Below, in pieces: positions 1 to 8,447 of a DNA stretch of 64,000 bases. The stretch covers positions 1,426,001 to 1,490,000 of the forward strand of contig CAVTFN010000003.1 in assembly GCA_963734065.1 (NCBI GenBank), given 5' to 3'. Made by a program: the position numbers and the translations under genes. How positions within the stretch are numbered: position 1 is the stretch's first letter; every line of letters starts with the position of its first letter. Source of the stretch: DATBLE01 sp963734065. GTDB lineage: Bacteria > Actinomycetota > Thermoleophilia > Gaiellales > Gaiellaceae. The notes below the pieces were generated by a model that saw only the letters and a program-made list of their open reading frames with translations, was not told the origin of the DNA and made no database searches.

Positions 1-916
1 TGGCGGCGACGAGATCGCGGACGGAGTCGAACGCGGCCTTCGCCCCCTGCACGTTCGCCTCGAAGTCGAGGAGGTCGATGTGCGAGTAGCGCTCTTCCTC
101 GCCCGTGATCTTCGACTTGGAGACCTCGCCGAGGAGCTCGACGGCGCCGTTCGCGACCTGGGCCGGCTCGAGCTGGATCGTCTTCACCCGGCGCTGGAGG
201 TCGAGGACGTCGTCCAGGAGCTTCTTCCGGAGCTTCTCCGGGCCGGTCGCTCCGCGCACCCAGAGGAACTGCTCGAGCGGGTGGAAGCCCGTCCACTTCG
301 CCTTCGGGACGTCACCGGCGCGGGCGTCGATCGCCGGATCGAGGTCGCCGAAGCTCTCGGCCACGGGCTCGATCCGCTCGTACGGGATGCGGGCGTCGGC
401 GTACGCAGCCTTGGCGCCCGCCACGTCCCCGACCTGCAGCCGCTGGACGAACCGGCGGGTCTTCGCGGTCAGCAGCGTCGTCTGCGCCTCGATGTAGCGC
501 CGGTAGCGGGCTGTCGCCGCAACGGCCGCCGAGCTCGCCGCGGCGGCCGTGCCGGTGACGACCAGCGGGCTGCGCTCGGTCTTTCCGCCCGGGCAGTACG
601 TCGTGAAGCGGCCCGGCTTCAGGGTCAGCGAGAAGTGCCCGGAGAGGCCCGGCGCGACGTTCTCGACCTCGCCGAGGATACGGTCGCCGTCGAGGATCTC
701 GAACTCCGTGACCGCATCAGCGCCGTCGTTGGCGACCTCGAAGGTCGTCGGACCGGAAGCGAGGCGAAGCTCCGCCGGCTCGCACCCGGCGTCGGTGAGC
801 TTGACGTCGACGGAGCGGCCCTTGGCCGACTTCTGACCGTCCCCGCCCCCGCATCCGGCCAGCGCAAGCGCCGCCGCGACGCAGGTCGCGGCCAGAAGCC
901 CCGTGCGCCCGGTCAT
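1..916 (-). CDS. efeO: EfeO-type iron-uptake lipoprotein, partial (C-terminus beyond the window edge)
   Basis: About 304 residues are visible and no stop is reached before base 1. The start overlaps the efeU stop as ATGA (ATG at 916-914). The N-terminus carries a lipoprotein signal with lipobox LAGC (residues 19-22), then a cupredoxin-like domain (about 35-105, ending in a TTYCPGG segment), then an imelysin/M75 domain with an HxxE motif (HPLE, in FHPLEQFLW). That order is the EfeO order. EfeO is the extracytoplasmic partner of the EfeU ferrous/ferric permease. The C-terminal HIDLLDFEANVQGAK segment resembles the end of E. coli EfeO, so little is missing. An efeB peroxidase would be expected next, outside the window. 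Confidence 0.93.
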   Translation of the reverse strand, partial: MTGRTGLLAATCVAAALALAGCGGGDGQKSAKGRSVDVKLTDAGCEPAELRLASGPTTFEVANDGADAVTEFEILDGDRILGEVENVAPGLSGHFSLTLKPGRFTTYCPGGKTERSPLVVTGTAAAASSAAVAATARYRRYIEAQTTLLTAKTRRFVQRLQVGDVAGAKAAYADARIPYERIEPVAESFGDLDPAIDARAGDVPKAKWTGFHPLEQFLWVRGATGPEKLRKKLLDDVLDLQRRVKTIQLEPAQVANGAVELLGEVSKSKITGEEERYSHIDLLDFEANVQGAKAAFDSVRDLVAA

Positions 917-1767
917 GCCGTGCGCCCGGCGGGGTACGGTTGCGACGCCCGTTCGCGCCGGAGCCGGAGCCCCGACGGCCAGAGCACGTAGATCGCCACC
1001 GGGATCGCGTAGACCAGGTAGCCGATCGCCTCCGCGGTCACCGGACGCGGCTGGAAGCCGAGCAGGCCCGTGAGCAGCGATGCGCGCACGGTGCCCGGAC
1101 CGACCAGCCAGCGCAGGTCGACGGTCTGGCCCTGGAGGCTGTTCAACCAGCCGGCCTCGTGTGCGGTGTGGAGCGCCGTCGCCACCAGCCCCGCCGCGAC
1201 CAGGACGAGAACGAGCCCGGTCGCCCGGAAGAAGCGCGTCAGGTTCAGGCGGATGCCGCCGCGGTAGATGCCGTAGCCGATCGCCACGGCGAGCACGACG
1301 CCGAGCAGCGCGCCGCCGCCGGCCGCGAGCGGATCGTTCGACGAGTCGAACGCGGCGAGCAGGAAGACCGAGGTCTCGAAGCCCTCGCGGATCACCGCGA
1401 AGAACGCCATCCCGACGAGCGCGATCACCGAGCCCTGCGCCAGCGCGTCGGAGGCGCGGCCCTCGAGCGCCCGCTTGAGGCCGCGCGCGTTGCGCCGCAT
1501 CCAGACGATCATGAACGTCACCGCCGCGACGGCGACCGCACCGACCACGGTTTCCAGCATCTCCTGCTGGCGCTGCGGCAGGTCGCGGCTGACGAGCTCG
1601 AGCGTGACGCCGCCGGCGACGCAGATCGCGACCGCGCACGTGACGCCGACCCACATCCACCGGAGCGCGTCCCGCCGGCCCTCGTGGCGCAGGAACGCGG
1701 CGATGATCCCGACGATCAGCGCTGCCTCGACGCCTTCGCGGAGGCCGATGACGAAGGTCGGGAGCAT
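913..1767 (-). CDS. efeU: FTR1-family iron permease EfeU
   Basis: 284-residue polytopic membrane protein with the two REGxE iron-binding motifs of the FTR1/EfeU family: REGVE near residue 10 and REGFE near residue 127, each within a hydrophobic segment. Seven membrane spans are plausible from the hydropathy pattern. In the family it passes iron across the cytoplasmic membrane, working with EfeO (immediately downstream, 4-base overlap) and usually EfeB. It diverges from a DtxR-type regulator, and the 120-base gap between them holds a metal-box-like palindrome, so iron- or manganese-dependent repression is likely. Confidence 0.95.
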   Translation of the reverse strand: MLPTFVIGLREGVEAALIVGIIAAFLRHEGRRDALRWMWVGVTCAVAICVAGGVTLELVSRDLPQRQQEMLETVVGAVAVAAVTFMIVWMRRNARGLKRALEGRASDALAQGSVIALVGMAFFAVIREGFETSVFLLAAFDSSNDPLAAGGGALLGVVLAVAIGYGIYRGGIRLNLTRFFRATGLVLVLVAAGLVATALHTAHEAGWLNSLQGQTVDLRWLVGPGTVRASLLTGLLGFQPRPVTAEAIGYLVYAIPVAIYVLWPSGLRLRRERASQPYPAGRTA

Positions 1768-1827
1768 CAGTCGGCGGTCGGGGCGGTCAGTGGCGTGTCG
1801 GTCAATTCAGGCATCCCTGCGTTCTGG

Positions 1828-1845
1828 TGTAAGGCATACCTTACA
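1828..1845. promoter_or_regulatory. Probable DtxR/IdeR-type operator between efeU and the DtxR-family gene
   Basis: An 18-base inverted repeat TGTAAGGCATACCTTACA with 7-base perfect arms. The AGGnnnnCCT core resembles DtxR/IdeR boxes of actinobacteria. A TATAGT hexamer at 1858-1863 could be the -10 of the rightward (regulator) promoter, which would put the box over its -35 region. The site is therefore placed to control both the efe genes and the regulator. Seen: the palindrome and its position. Inferred: the binding protein. Confidence 0.7.
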
Positions 1846-1890
1846 AACGGCTGCGACTATAGTCCTCAGCCCCGACGGCGTCAAACGTCA

Positions 1891-2580
1891 ATGGTCATGG
1901 CCCAACGGCACTCGGTCGACGAATACCTGGAGACGATCTGGTTCCTCGCCTTCCCGATCGGCGAGTACCGGCCTACGACCACCGGCACGCCCACGCTCGC
2001 GTCGCGCGTCGCCGAGATGCTCGGCGTCTCCCGCGCCTCCGCCGGAGAGATGCTGAAGCGCCTCGAGAAGGAAGGGCTCGTCGAGCGGGGCGAGCACAAG
2101 GAGGCGATCCTGACCGGGACCGGGCGCGAGCGGGCGGAGCGCGTCGTCCGACGGCACCGGATCATCGAGCGCCTGCTCACCGACTTCATGGGGTACACGG
2201 CCGCGGAGGCGCACGTGCATGCGGACGAGCTCGGCGACACGTTCACCGACGACATGATCGAGCGCATGGAGGAGAAGCTCGGCCATCCCGAGCGCTGCCC
2301 GCACGGCTGGCCGGTCGACACCGACCTCGAGCAGCGGGAGAACCGGGAGCTCGCGCCGCTGTCGGCGCTCGAGCAGGGCGATCGGGCGACGATCGTCCGC
2401 CTCGCCGAGCACGACGGCGAGCTCCTGCACTGGTTCTACGACCAGGGGCTCGTCCCGGGCACGAAGCTCCAGGTGACCTCGGCCGAGCCCGCGGCCGGGC
2501 AGGTGGTCGTGCGGCTGAACGGCGACGAGCGGTCGATCGGCGAGAAGGCGGCCGGCGGCCTGTTCGTCCGGCCGGCGTAG
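1891..2580 (+). CDS. DtxR-family metal-dependent transcriptional regulator
   Basis: 229 residues from ATG 1891 (a second ATG at 1897 is equally possible; the frame stays open far upstream, antisense to efeU, but that part is not protein-like). Winged helix-turn-helix about 25-75 (LGVSRASAGEMLKRLEKEG), then the dimerization helices with RHRIIERLL, whose His and Glu match two metal ligands of the family, and a further His in AHVHADEL. The CxxEH ligand cluster of IdeR is not visible; LGDTF stands there. A CPHG turn follows and the C-terminus (about 150-229) is an SH3-like/FeoA-type domain. It probably senses Fe(II) or Mn(II) and represses the divergent efe genes through the palindrome at 1828-1845. 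Confidence 0.9.
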   Translation: MVMAQRHSVDEYLETIWFLAFPIGEYRPTTTGTPTLASRVAEMLGVSRASAGEMLKRLEKEGLVERGEHKEAILTGTGRERAERVVRRHRIIERLLTDFMGYTAAEAHVHADELGDTFTDDMIERMEEKLGHPERCPHGWPVDTDLEQRENRELAPLSALEQGDRATIVRLAEHDGELLHWFYDQGLVPGTKLQVTSAEPAAGQVVVRLNGDERSIGEKAAGGLFVRPA

Positions 2581-2583
2581 ACC

Positions 2584-3846
2584 TCAGGCCGGCGTCGCGG
2601 TCACCGGTCGAAACCCGGCGGCCTCCCGCAGGACGTCCGCCTTGTCGACCCGCTCCCACGTGAAGTCGTGGTCGTCGCGGCCGAAGTGGCCGTACGCTGC
2701 CGTCTTCTGGTAGATCGGCCGGCGCAGGTCGAGATCCCTGATGATCGCGGCCGGCCGGAGGTCGAAGTTCGCCCGGATGAGATCCTCGATTCCGGCGGTC
2801 GTGATCCCGTCGCGCTCGGTGCCGAAGCACTCCACCTGGAGCGACACCGGGTGGGCGACGCCGATCGCGTAGGCGACCTGCAGCTCGCAGCGGCTGGCGA
2901 GGCCGGCGGCGACCACGTTCTTCGCGACGTAGCGGGCGGCATAGGCGGCCGATCGGTCGACCTTCGTCGGATCCTTGCCGGAGAACGCGCCGCCGCCGTG
3001 CCGGGCGGCGCCGCCGTAGGTGTCGACGATGATCTTGCGGCCGGTGAGACCGGTGTCCCCCATCGGGCCGCCGACGACGAACTTCCCGGTCGGGTTGCAG
3101 TAGAAGAAGTCCTTGTCGCCGAGCAGCCGCTGCTCGTCGTACATGTGCGCCGGGAGGATCGGGTGCAGGACGTGCTCCGCGAGGTCCGGCTTGATCAAGG
3201 CGTCGGCGTCCAGCCCCTCACGGTGCTGCGTCGAGATCAGGACGCGCACGATCTCCACCGGCTTGATCCGGCCCTGGCCGTCCTCCTCGTAGCGGATCGT
3301 CACCTGGGCCTTGCCGTCGGGACGCAGGTACGGCAGCACGTCCGCCTTGCGCACCTCGGCCAGGCGGCGGCAGATGAGATGCGCGAGCGTGATCGGCATC
3401 GGCATCAGCTCGTCCGTCTCGTCGGTCGCGTAGCCGAACATCATTCCTTGGTCGCCGGCGCCCTCGCGGTCGAGCGGATCGGACTCCCCCGGGTCGCGCT
3501 GCGTCTCGTAGGACGCGTCGACGCCCTGCGCGATGTCGGGCGACTGCTCGTCCAGTGCCACGATCACGCCGCAGGTCTCGGCGTCGAAGCCGTACTTCGC
3601 CCGGTCGTAGCCGATCTCGCGGACCTTCCGGCGCACCAGCCGCGGGATGTCCACGTACGTCTCGGTGGTGATCTCCCCGGCGACGACCACAAGCCCGGTC
3701 GTGATCAGTGTCTCGCAGGCGACGCGGCCGAACGGATCCTCAGACAGGACGGCGTCGAGGATTGCGTCCGAGATCTGGTCGGCCATCTTGTCCGGATGGC
3801 CTTCGGTGACCGATTCGGAGGTGAACAGGAACGAGCGGGGCGCCAT
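2584..3846 (-). CDS. metK: S-adenosylmethionine synthase
   Basis: 420 residues, slightly longer than the usual 380-400. Makes SAM from methionine and ATP. Family signatures are all present: GHPDK near the N-terminus, GAGDQGMMFGYA near residue 131, and the phosphate-binding GGGAFSGKDPTKVDRS near 285. It ends 3 bases from the convergent DtxR-family gene. On its 5' side gpsA lies 42 bases away on the same strand, so it may be the last gene of the aro-cmk-der-gpsA run. Confidence 0.97.
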   Translation of the reverse strand: MAPRSFLFTSESVTEGHPDKMADQISDAILDAVLSEDPFGRVACETLITTGLVVVAGEITTETYVDIPRLVRRKVREIGYDRAKYGFDAETCGVIVALDEQSPDIAQGVDASYETQRDPGESDPLDREGAGDQGMMFGYATDETDELMPMPITLAHLICRRLAEVRKADVLPYLRPDGKAQVTIRYEEDGQGRIKPVEIVRVLISTQHREGLDADALIKPDLAEHVLHPILPAHMYDEQRLLGDKDFFYCNPTGKFVVGGPMGDTGLTGRKIIVDTYGGAARHGGGAFSGKDPTKVDRSAAYAARYVAKNVVAAGLASRCELQVAYAIGVAHPVSLQVECFGTERDGITTAGIEDLIRANFDLRPAAIIRDLDLRRPIYQKTAAYGHFGRDDHDFTWERVDKADVLREAAGFRPVTATPA

Positions 3847-3888
3847 GCGGGGGCGAAGGCTACCGGACGGTGCGGTGCGTCTCCGGGC

Positions 3889-4836
3889 CTACTCGCCGCG
3901 CGGCCGGCGGCCCATCAGCGAAGCGGCGAGCTCGCCGAGATCGTCGCCCGCGAGGACGCGGCAGACACCCTCCGTGATCGGCAGCTCGATCTCGAGCCGA
4001 CGGGCGAGGTCGCGGAGCACCGGCGCGGTCGTCAGGCCTTCGACCACGTGGCCGATCTCCGCGACCGCCTCGGCCGGCGACGCCCCCTGGGCGATCAGCT
4101 CGCCCGCCCGGCGGTTCCGACCGAGCCGGCTCCAGCAGGTGACGATCAGGTCGCCCATCCCGGCGAGACCCGCGAACGTCTCCGGCCGCGCGCCGCACGC
4201 CTCGCCCAGCCGCGCCATCTCCGACAGGCCGCGGGTGATCAGCGCCGCCTTGGCGTTGTCGCCCGCGCCGAGGCCATCGACGCCGCCGGCGGCAAGGCCG
4301 ATCACGTTCTTCGCCGCGGCACAGAGCTCGACCCCGGCGAGGTCGGTGTTGACGTAGACCCGGAAGACGGTCGAGTTGATCGCGTTCTGGAGCTCGACCG
4401 CGAGCTCCTCGTCCTCGCTCGCGACCACCGCCGCGCTGGGGAGCCCGGCGGAGACCTCCTCGGCCATGTTCGGGCCCGACAGCACGGCGACCGGCCGGTC
4501 GCGCACGAGCGTCGAGAGGCGGTTGCCGGTGGCCGGGTCGAGCCCCTTGGTCAGCGAGAGGACCGGCCCTCCCGGAGGGAGCGCCGCGACCACCGCGGAG
4601 AAGGATGCGCTGGGCACGGCGAGGACGTACAGGTCCGCCCCGGCCGGCGCCGCGGAGACGACTGCGATGCCGTCGAGGGCGACGTCGCCGACCGCCCGCG
4701 GGTTGCGGCCGGTCTCTGCGATCGTCGCGGCCTGGCCGGGGTCGCGGCAGACGAGCGTCACCTCGTGGGCGCGGTCGGCGAGCAGGCGCGCAAACCCCGT
4801 TCCCCACGAGCCCGCGCCGATCACGACCGCCCTCAC
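3889..4836 (-). CDS. gpsA: NAD(P)-dependent glycerol-3-phosphate dehydrogenase
   Basis: 315 residues. Reduces dihydroxyacetone phosphate to sn-glycerol-3-phosphate for phospholipid synthesis. The N-terminal Rossmann fold shows GAGSWGTGFA (8-17) and the central segment has LSGPNMAEE (about 126-134). The catalytic Lys lies in AAKNVIGLAAG, and GAGDNAKAALITRG and LAGMGDLIVTC follow as in GpsA proteins. It follows der after a 200-base gap that carries a short palindrome. plsY, often next to gpsA, is absent here. Confidence 0.95.
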   Translation of the reverse strand: MRAVVIGAGSWGTGFARLLADRAHEVTLVCRDPGQAATIAETGRNPRAVGDVALDGIAVVSAAPAGADLYVLAVPSASFSAVVAALPPGGPVLSLTKGLDPATGNRLSTLVRDRPVAVLSGPNMAEEVSAGLPSAAVVASEDEELAVELQNAINSTVFRVYVNTDLAGVELCAAAKNVIGLAAGGVDGLGAGDNAKAALITRGLSEMARLGEACGARPETFAGLAGMGDLIVTCWSRLGRNRRAGELIAQGASPAEAVAEIGHVVEGLTTAPVLRDLARRLEIELPITEGVCRVLAGDDLGELAASLMGRRPRGE

Positions 4837-5036
4837 CGCGCCGCCCGGGGCCGGACGCCGGCGTGCGAAACGCGTGCGACTTTCGTGACGCTTCCATGCG
4901 GGGTCTGACCCCGAAAAACGCCCTGCGTGCAGGCATTGTGGAAAACCCGGAACGGCCGCGGCCGCGGTGGGCGTGGCTGCGGCGGGCAGGCCTCGGGTGA
5001 AGGCTTTCCGTCCATAGGCCGCCGAGTCTAAGCCGC
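4837..5036. other. Intergenic gap der-gpsA
   Basis: A 200-base gap between two genes of the same run. No RNA gene or credible small ORF was seen. It holds the palindrome at 4899-4913 and a GC-rich stretch before gpsA. An internal promoter for gpsA-metK could sit here, but no clear -35/-10 pair was recognised. Confidence 0.5.
4899..4913. repeat. Short palindrome, GGGGTC/GACCCC type
   Basis: CGGGGTCTGACCCCG: 7-base perfect arms around one central base, followed on the + strand by AAAA. On the minus strand, the direction of the flanking genes, it reads TTTT before the hairpin, so it is not a normal terminator for them. The GGTCTG/CAGACC core is shared with the elements at 34030-34087 and 46943-46974, suggesting one dispersed family. 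Confidence 0.6.
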
Positions 5037-6341
5037 TTACGAACGCCGGACGAAGTCGATCGAGACCGGGACGCCCTCCAGCTCGAAGCGGTCGCGGACC
5101 CGGTTCTCGACCCAGTAGCCGTAGTCGCGTGTGACCAGTGACGGGTCGTTGACGAAGAACCGGAACCGCGGCGGCCGCGTCGTTGTCTGCGTGCCGTACA
5201 GCAGGTTCAGCCGCCGCCGGTCGCGCGACGGTGCCTGCCGGACCGAGCGGAGCTCGCCGAGGAACGTGTTCAGCGCCGGCGTCGGGATGCGGCTAGTGTG
5301 CTTCGCGAACACCTGCTCGACCCGGTCGAGCAGGCGGGCGATCCCCCGGCCGGTCTTCGCCGAGACCGTGACGATCCCCGGGCGCTGGCGCAGCCGGTGC
5401 TCGAGCCGCGGCCGGACGTCCTCGACCTTCACCTGGCCGATGTCCCACTTCGACAGGACCATGATCGTCGAGCAGTTCGCCTTGCGAGCGACGTCGGCGA
5501 CGGCGAGGTCCTGGTCGACGAGCCCCTCGCTCGCATCGACGAGAACGAGTGCGACGTCCGCCCGCTCGGCCGCGTCGAGCGTGCGCAGCTCCGAGTAGTA
5601 CTCGATCCCCTGGCGCTGGCGGCGCCTGCGGCGCAGGCCCGCGGTGTCGACCAGCACGAAGCGGGAGCCGCTGCGCTCGAACACGGTGTCGATCGCGTCC
5701 CTGGTCGTCCCGGGCACCTCCGAGACGATCACGCGGTCCTCGCCCAGGATCGCATTCAGCAGGCTCGACTTGCCGACGTTCGTACGGCCGAGGATCGCGA
5801 CTCGGATCGCCTCGTCACCGACCTGCGCCGGCCCTGAACCGGGCAGTCGAGCGACGATCGCGTCGAGCAGATCGCCGGTCCCGTGACCGTGGAGCGCCGA
5901 CAGCGGGATCGGCTCGCCCAGCCCGAACCGGTGGAACTCGAGCGCGAGCGCGTCCCGCGACGGGTCGTCGATCTTGTTCGCGAGCAGGAACACCGGCCGG
6001 CGGGCGCTGCGCAGGATCTCCGCCACCTCCTCGTCGCCCGGCGTGATCCCGGCCTTCGCGTCGACGACGAACAGGACGAGGTCCGCCTCGTCGACCGCCG
6101 CGCGCGCCTGGTCCGCGATCGAGCGCGTGATCGGCGAGCGGTCGGCGACGTCGACGCCGCCGGTGTCGATCAGCCGGAACTCGGTGCCGGCCCACTCGCA
6201 GACCAGCTCCTTGCGGTCGCGCGTCACGCCCGGCGTCTCGTGGACAACGGCCGCACGGGTGCCCGTCAGCCGGTTGACGAGCGTCGACTTGCCGACGTTG
6301 GGAAACCCGACGACGGCGACCGTTCCGGCCAGCTCGGCCAT
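5037..6341 (-). CDS. der: Double-GTPase ribosome assembly factor Der (EngA)
   Basis: 434 residues with two tandem GTPase domains and a C-terminal KH-like domain, the Der layout. G1 motifs GFPNVGKST (12-20) and GRTNVGKSS (about 185-193); DTGG and DTAG are the G3 motifs; NKID and SKWD the G4 motifs. The C-terminal region begins about residue 350 (RIPTPALNTFLGEL). In bacteria Der acts in 50S subunit maturation. It lies 6 bases after cmk, as in many Gram-positive genomes. Confidence 0.97.
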   Translation of the reverse strand: MAELAGTVAVVGFPNVGKSTLVNRLTGTRAAVVHETPGVTRDRKELVCEWAGTEFRLIDTGGVDVADRSPITRSIADQARAAVDEADLVLFVVDAKAGITPGDEEVAEILRSARRPVFLLANKIDDPSRDALALEFHRFGLGEPIPLSALHGHGTGDLLDAIVARLPGSGPAQVGDEAIRVAILGRTNVGKSSLLNAILGEDRVIVSEVPGTTRDAIDTVFERSGSRFVLVDTAGLRRRRRQRQGIEYYSELRTLDAAERADVALVLVDASEGLVDQDLAVADVARKANCSTIMVLSKWDIGQVKVEDVRPRLEHRLRQRPGIVTVSAKTGRGIARLLDRVEQVFAKHTSRIPTPALNTFLGELRSVRQAPSRDRRRLNLLYGTQTTTRPPRFRFFVNDPSLVTRDYGYWVENRVRDRFELEGVPVSIDFVRRS

Positions 6342-6347
6342 TCCGCC

Positions 6348-6980
6348 CTAGGCCGGTGCGCGCTCGCGGACGAGCCGCTCGATGCGGTCGACGACCTCGT
6401 CGACGGTGAGGTTCGTCGTGTCGATCAGCTCGGCGTCCTCGGCGGGCTGCATGCGGGCCGCGTCGCTCTGATCGCGGGCGCGCAGATCGGTGGCGAGCGC
6501 GTCGGCGGAGAGCTCGGGCCGCTCGGCCAGCCGCCTGCCGGCCCGGACGGAGGCATCGGCCTGGAGATACACCTTCACCGGGGCGTCGGGAACGACGACC
6601 GTGCCGATGTCGCGGCCCTCGATCACGACGTCGCCGTCGGCCGCCAGCTCGCGCTGGCGCTCGCGCATGATCGTCCGCACCTCCGGATGCCGGGCCACCA
6701 CCGGCACGAGCCGGTCGATCTCGGCGCGGCGGATCGCCGAGGTGACGTCGGTCCCGGCGATGAAGCACCGCCCTTCCGTGTCGAAGTCGACCGGGTTGGC
6801 GGCGGCCAGCTCGCCGAGCAGCTCGCCCTTGTCGAGCGCCACGCCATCCCGACGCGCAAGCCAGGTCAGCGCACGGTACATCGCGCCGGTGTCGAGGTAG
6901 CGGAACTCGAGACGCTGCGCCAGTCCGCGCGCCACGGTGCTCTTTCCGGCGCCGGCGGGGCCGTCGATCGAGACGATCAT
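6348..6980 (-). CDS. cmk: Cytidylate kinase
   Basis: 210 residues. Phosphorylates CMP and dCMP. P-loop GPAGAGKST at 7-15, then YLDTGAMYRALT (substrate contact), GRDIGTVVVPDAPVKVYLQA and an RRLAERPEL lid region, all typical of Cmk. It is followed closely by der and preceded by aroA, but the 138-base aroA-cmk gap contains competing inverted repeats that could control how much of the aro transcript reaches cmk-der. Confidence 0.96.
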   Translation of the reverse strand: MIVSIDGPAGAGKSTVARGLAQRLEFRYLDTGAMYRALTWLARRDGVALDKGELLGELAAANPVDFDTEGRCFIAGTDVTSAIRRAEIDRLVPVVARHPEVRTIMRERQRELAADGDVVIEGRDIGTVVVPDAPVKVYLQADASVRAGRRLAERPELSADALATDLRARDQSDAARMQPAEDAELIDTTNLTVDEVVDRIERLVRERAPA

Positions 6981-7005
6981 GCGCTTTCGCCTTCGGCGAA
7001 AGCGC
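6981..7005 (-). promoter_or_regulatory. Hairpin immediately upstream of cmk
   Basis: Perfect 11-base arms (6981-6991 and 6995-7005) around a 3-base loop, ending at the base before the cmk start codon. In cmk mRNA it would sequester the ribosome binding region. No poly-T tract follows on the minus strand, so it looks more like a translation-control or repeat-derived hairpin than a terminator. It shares 4 bases with the longer inverted repeat 7002-7013/7100-7111. Confidence 0.65.
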
Positions 7006-7111
7006 TAGCTGCCGTGCCGGTACGGAATGTCTCGGGTTTTCCCTCGAAGGCACCGATAGAAGCCATGTCTTTTGGGCGAGATTCGGTTTGCATCGGCAGG
7101 GCAGCTAGCGC
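7002..7111. repeat. Long-range inverted repeat in the aroA-cmk gap
   Basis: GCGCTAGCTGCC at 7002-7013 is the exact reverse complement of 7100-7111. The 86 bases between are noticeably less GC-rich than the genes around them. Each arm overlaps one of the local hairpins (6981-7005 and 7108-7139) by four bases, so the long stem competes with both local stems. Confidence 0.7.
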
Positions 7112-7139
7112 AAGTCGCTCATCTTTGAGCGACTTGCGC
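7108..7139 (-). terminator. Hairpin over the aroA stop codon
   Basis: 14-base perfect arms (7108-7121 and 7126-7139) around the loop TCTT. It includes the last codons and the TGA (7121-7119) of aroA. No T-run follows in the direction of transcription, so if it terminates it is of the U-less kind; it may instead be a palindromic repeat that has become the end of the gene. Confidence 0.55.
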
Positions 7140-8447
7140 AAGGGTCTCGAAGAATCCCGGGAAGGATATCGACACCGCCTCGGCGCCCTCGACCTCCACG
7201 CCCTCGCGCGAGACCAGCCCCGCGACCGCCCCGAGGATCGCGATCCGGTGGTCGCCCGCTGAGGCCATCACGCCGCCGCGTGGGCGTGTCGGCACCCCGC
7301 GCACGGTGAAGCCGTCCGGCGTCGCGGTGATGCGCACCCCGAGCGGCCTGAGGGCGTCCGTCACCGTCTCGATCCGGTCGGTCTCCTTCTGCCGCAACTC
7401 CGCAGCGCCGCGCACGGAGCTGTCACCGTGGGCCATCGAGGCGGCGAGCGCGAACAGCGGCAGCTCGTCGATCAGCAGCGGCACCTCGTCCGGCTCGACC
7501 TCGGTGGCGACGAGGCCGGCGTGCTCGACCTCCACGTCGGCAACGGGCTCGCCCCCGGAGGACGACCGGTTGTAGAGGGAGATGCGCGCGCCCATGCGCT
7601 CGAGCACGTGCAGGAGCCCGGTGCGCGTCGGGTTGACGCCGACCCGGGCGAGCCGCAGGCGCGAGCCCGGGAGCAGCGTGGCGGCGACGACGAACGGCGC
7701 GGCGGCCGAGAAGTCGCCCGGAACCTCGAGCTGGAGCGGCTCGAGCCGCGCCGCCGGCCAGACCTCGACGCCGCCCGGCTCGGAGCGGAGGCGCGCCCCC
7801 GCGGCACGCAGGATCCGTTCGGTGTGGTCGCGGGTGGGAACCTGCTCGACGACGATCGTGGGCCCGTCGGAGGCGTAGAGCCCGGCGAGCAGGACGCACG
7901 ACTTCACCTGCGCGCTCGCCACGGCCGGCTCGTACCGGATTGGCCGCAGGACTCTGGCGTCGATCGTGAGCGGGAGACGGCCGCCGTCGGTCTCGATCCC
8001 GGCCCCCATCCGCATCAGCGGATCGGCGATCCGTCGCATCGGCCGGGAGCTGAGGGACTCGTCGCCGGCGAGCTCGAACCGGCGGCCGCGCTGGCCGGCG
8101 AGGATCCCCGGGAGCAGGCGGGCAAGCGTGCCGGCGTTGCCGCAGTCGATCGGATCGGCCGGCGGCTGCAGCCCGCGCAGCCCGACTCCGGCGATCCGCA
8201 GGGTGTCGCCCTCCTCGTCGACCTGGACGCCCAGCGCGCGCACCGCGGCGATCGTCGACTCGGTGTCGCCGGAGCGGCCGAACCCGGTGACCACCGACTC
8301 GCCCTCGGCGACCGCGCCGACGAGAACCGCGCGGTGGGAGATCGACTTGTCGCCCGGCAACGCAACGCCTCCCTGAACGGACGCCGCCGGCTCGATCGAG
8401 ACGGAACCGGGGACAGGCCCGTGGGGCCAGTCCCTCTCCGTGCTCAT
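7119..8447 (-). CDS. aroA: 3-phosphoshikimate 1-carboxyvinyltransferase (EPSP synthase)
   Basis: 442 residues. Joins shikimate-3-phosphate and PEP in the shikimate pathway. LPGDKSISHRA (about 29-39) carries the catalytic Lys and the phosphate-binding residues; DCGNAGTLARLLPG and ELRQKETDRIE are the other family signatures. Start overlaps the tyrA stop as ATGA. The last codons are written within a perfect 14-bp hairpin (7108-7139), so the C-terminal LAQVAQR may come from a palindromic element. Confidence 0.96.
   Translation of the reverse strand: MSTERDWPHGPVPGSVSIEPAASVQGGVALPGDKSISHRAVLVGAVAEGESVVTGFGRSGDTESTIAAVRALGVQVDEEGDTLRIAGVGLRGLQPPADPIDCGNAGTLARLLPGILAGQRGRRFELAGDESLSSRPMRRIADPLMRMGAGIETDGGRLPLTIDARVLRPIRYEPAVASAQVKSCVLLAGLYASDGPTIVVEQVPTRDHTERILRAAGARLRSEPGGVEVWPAARLEPLQLEVPGDFSAAAPFVVAATLLPGSRLRLARVGVNPTRTGLLHVLERMGARISLYNRSSSGGEPVADVEVEHAGLVATEVEPDEVPLLIDELPLFALAASMAHGDSSVRGAAELRQKETDRIETVTDALRPLGVRITATPDGFTVRGVPTRPRGGVMASAGDHRIAILGAVAGLVSREGVEVEGAEAVSISFPGFFETLAQVAQR

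Noticed and set aside
940..1890. Long in-frame extension upstream of the DtxR-family gene
   Set aside because: It is antisense to efeU and reads as Arg/Asp/Glu-rich low-complexity protein produced by GC-rich codon bias; the regulator itself starts near 1891.
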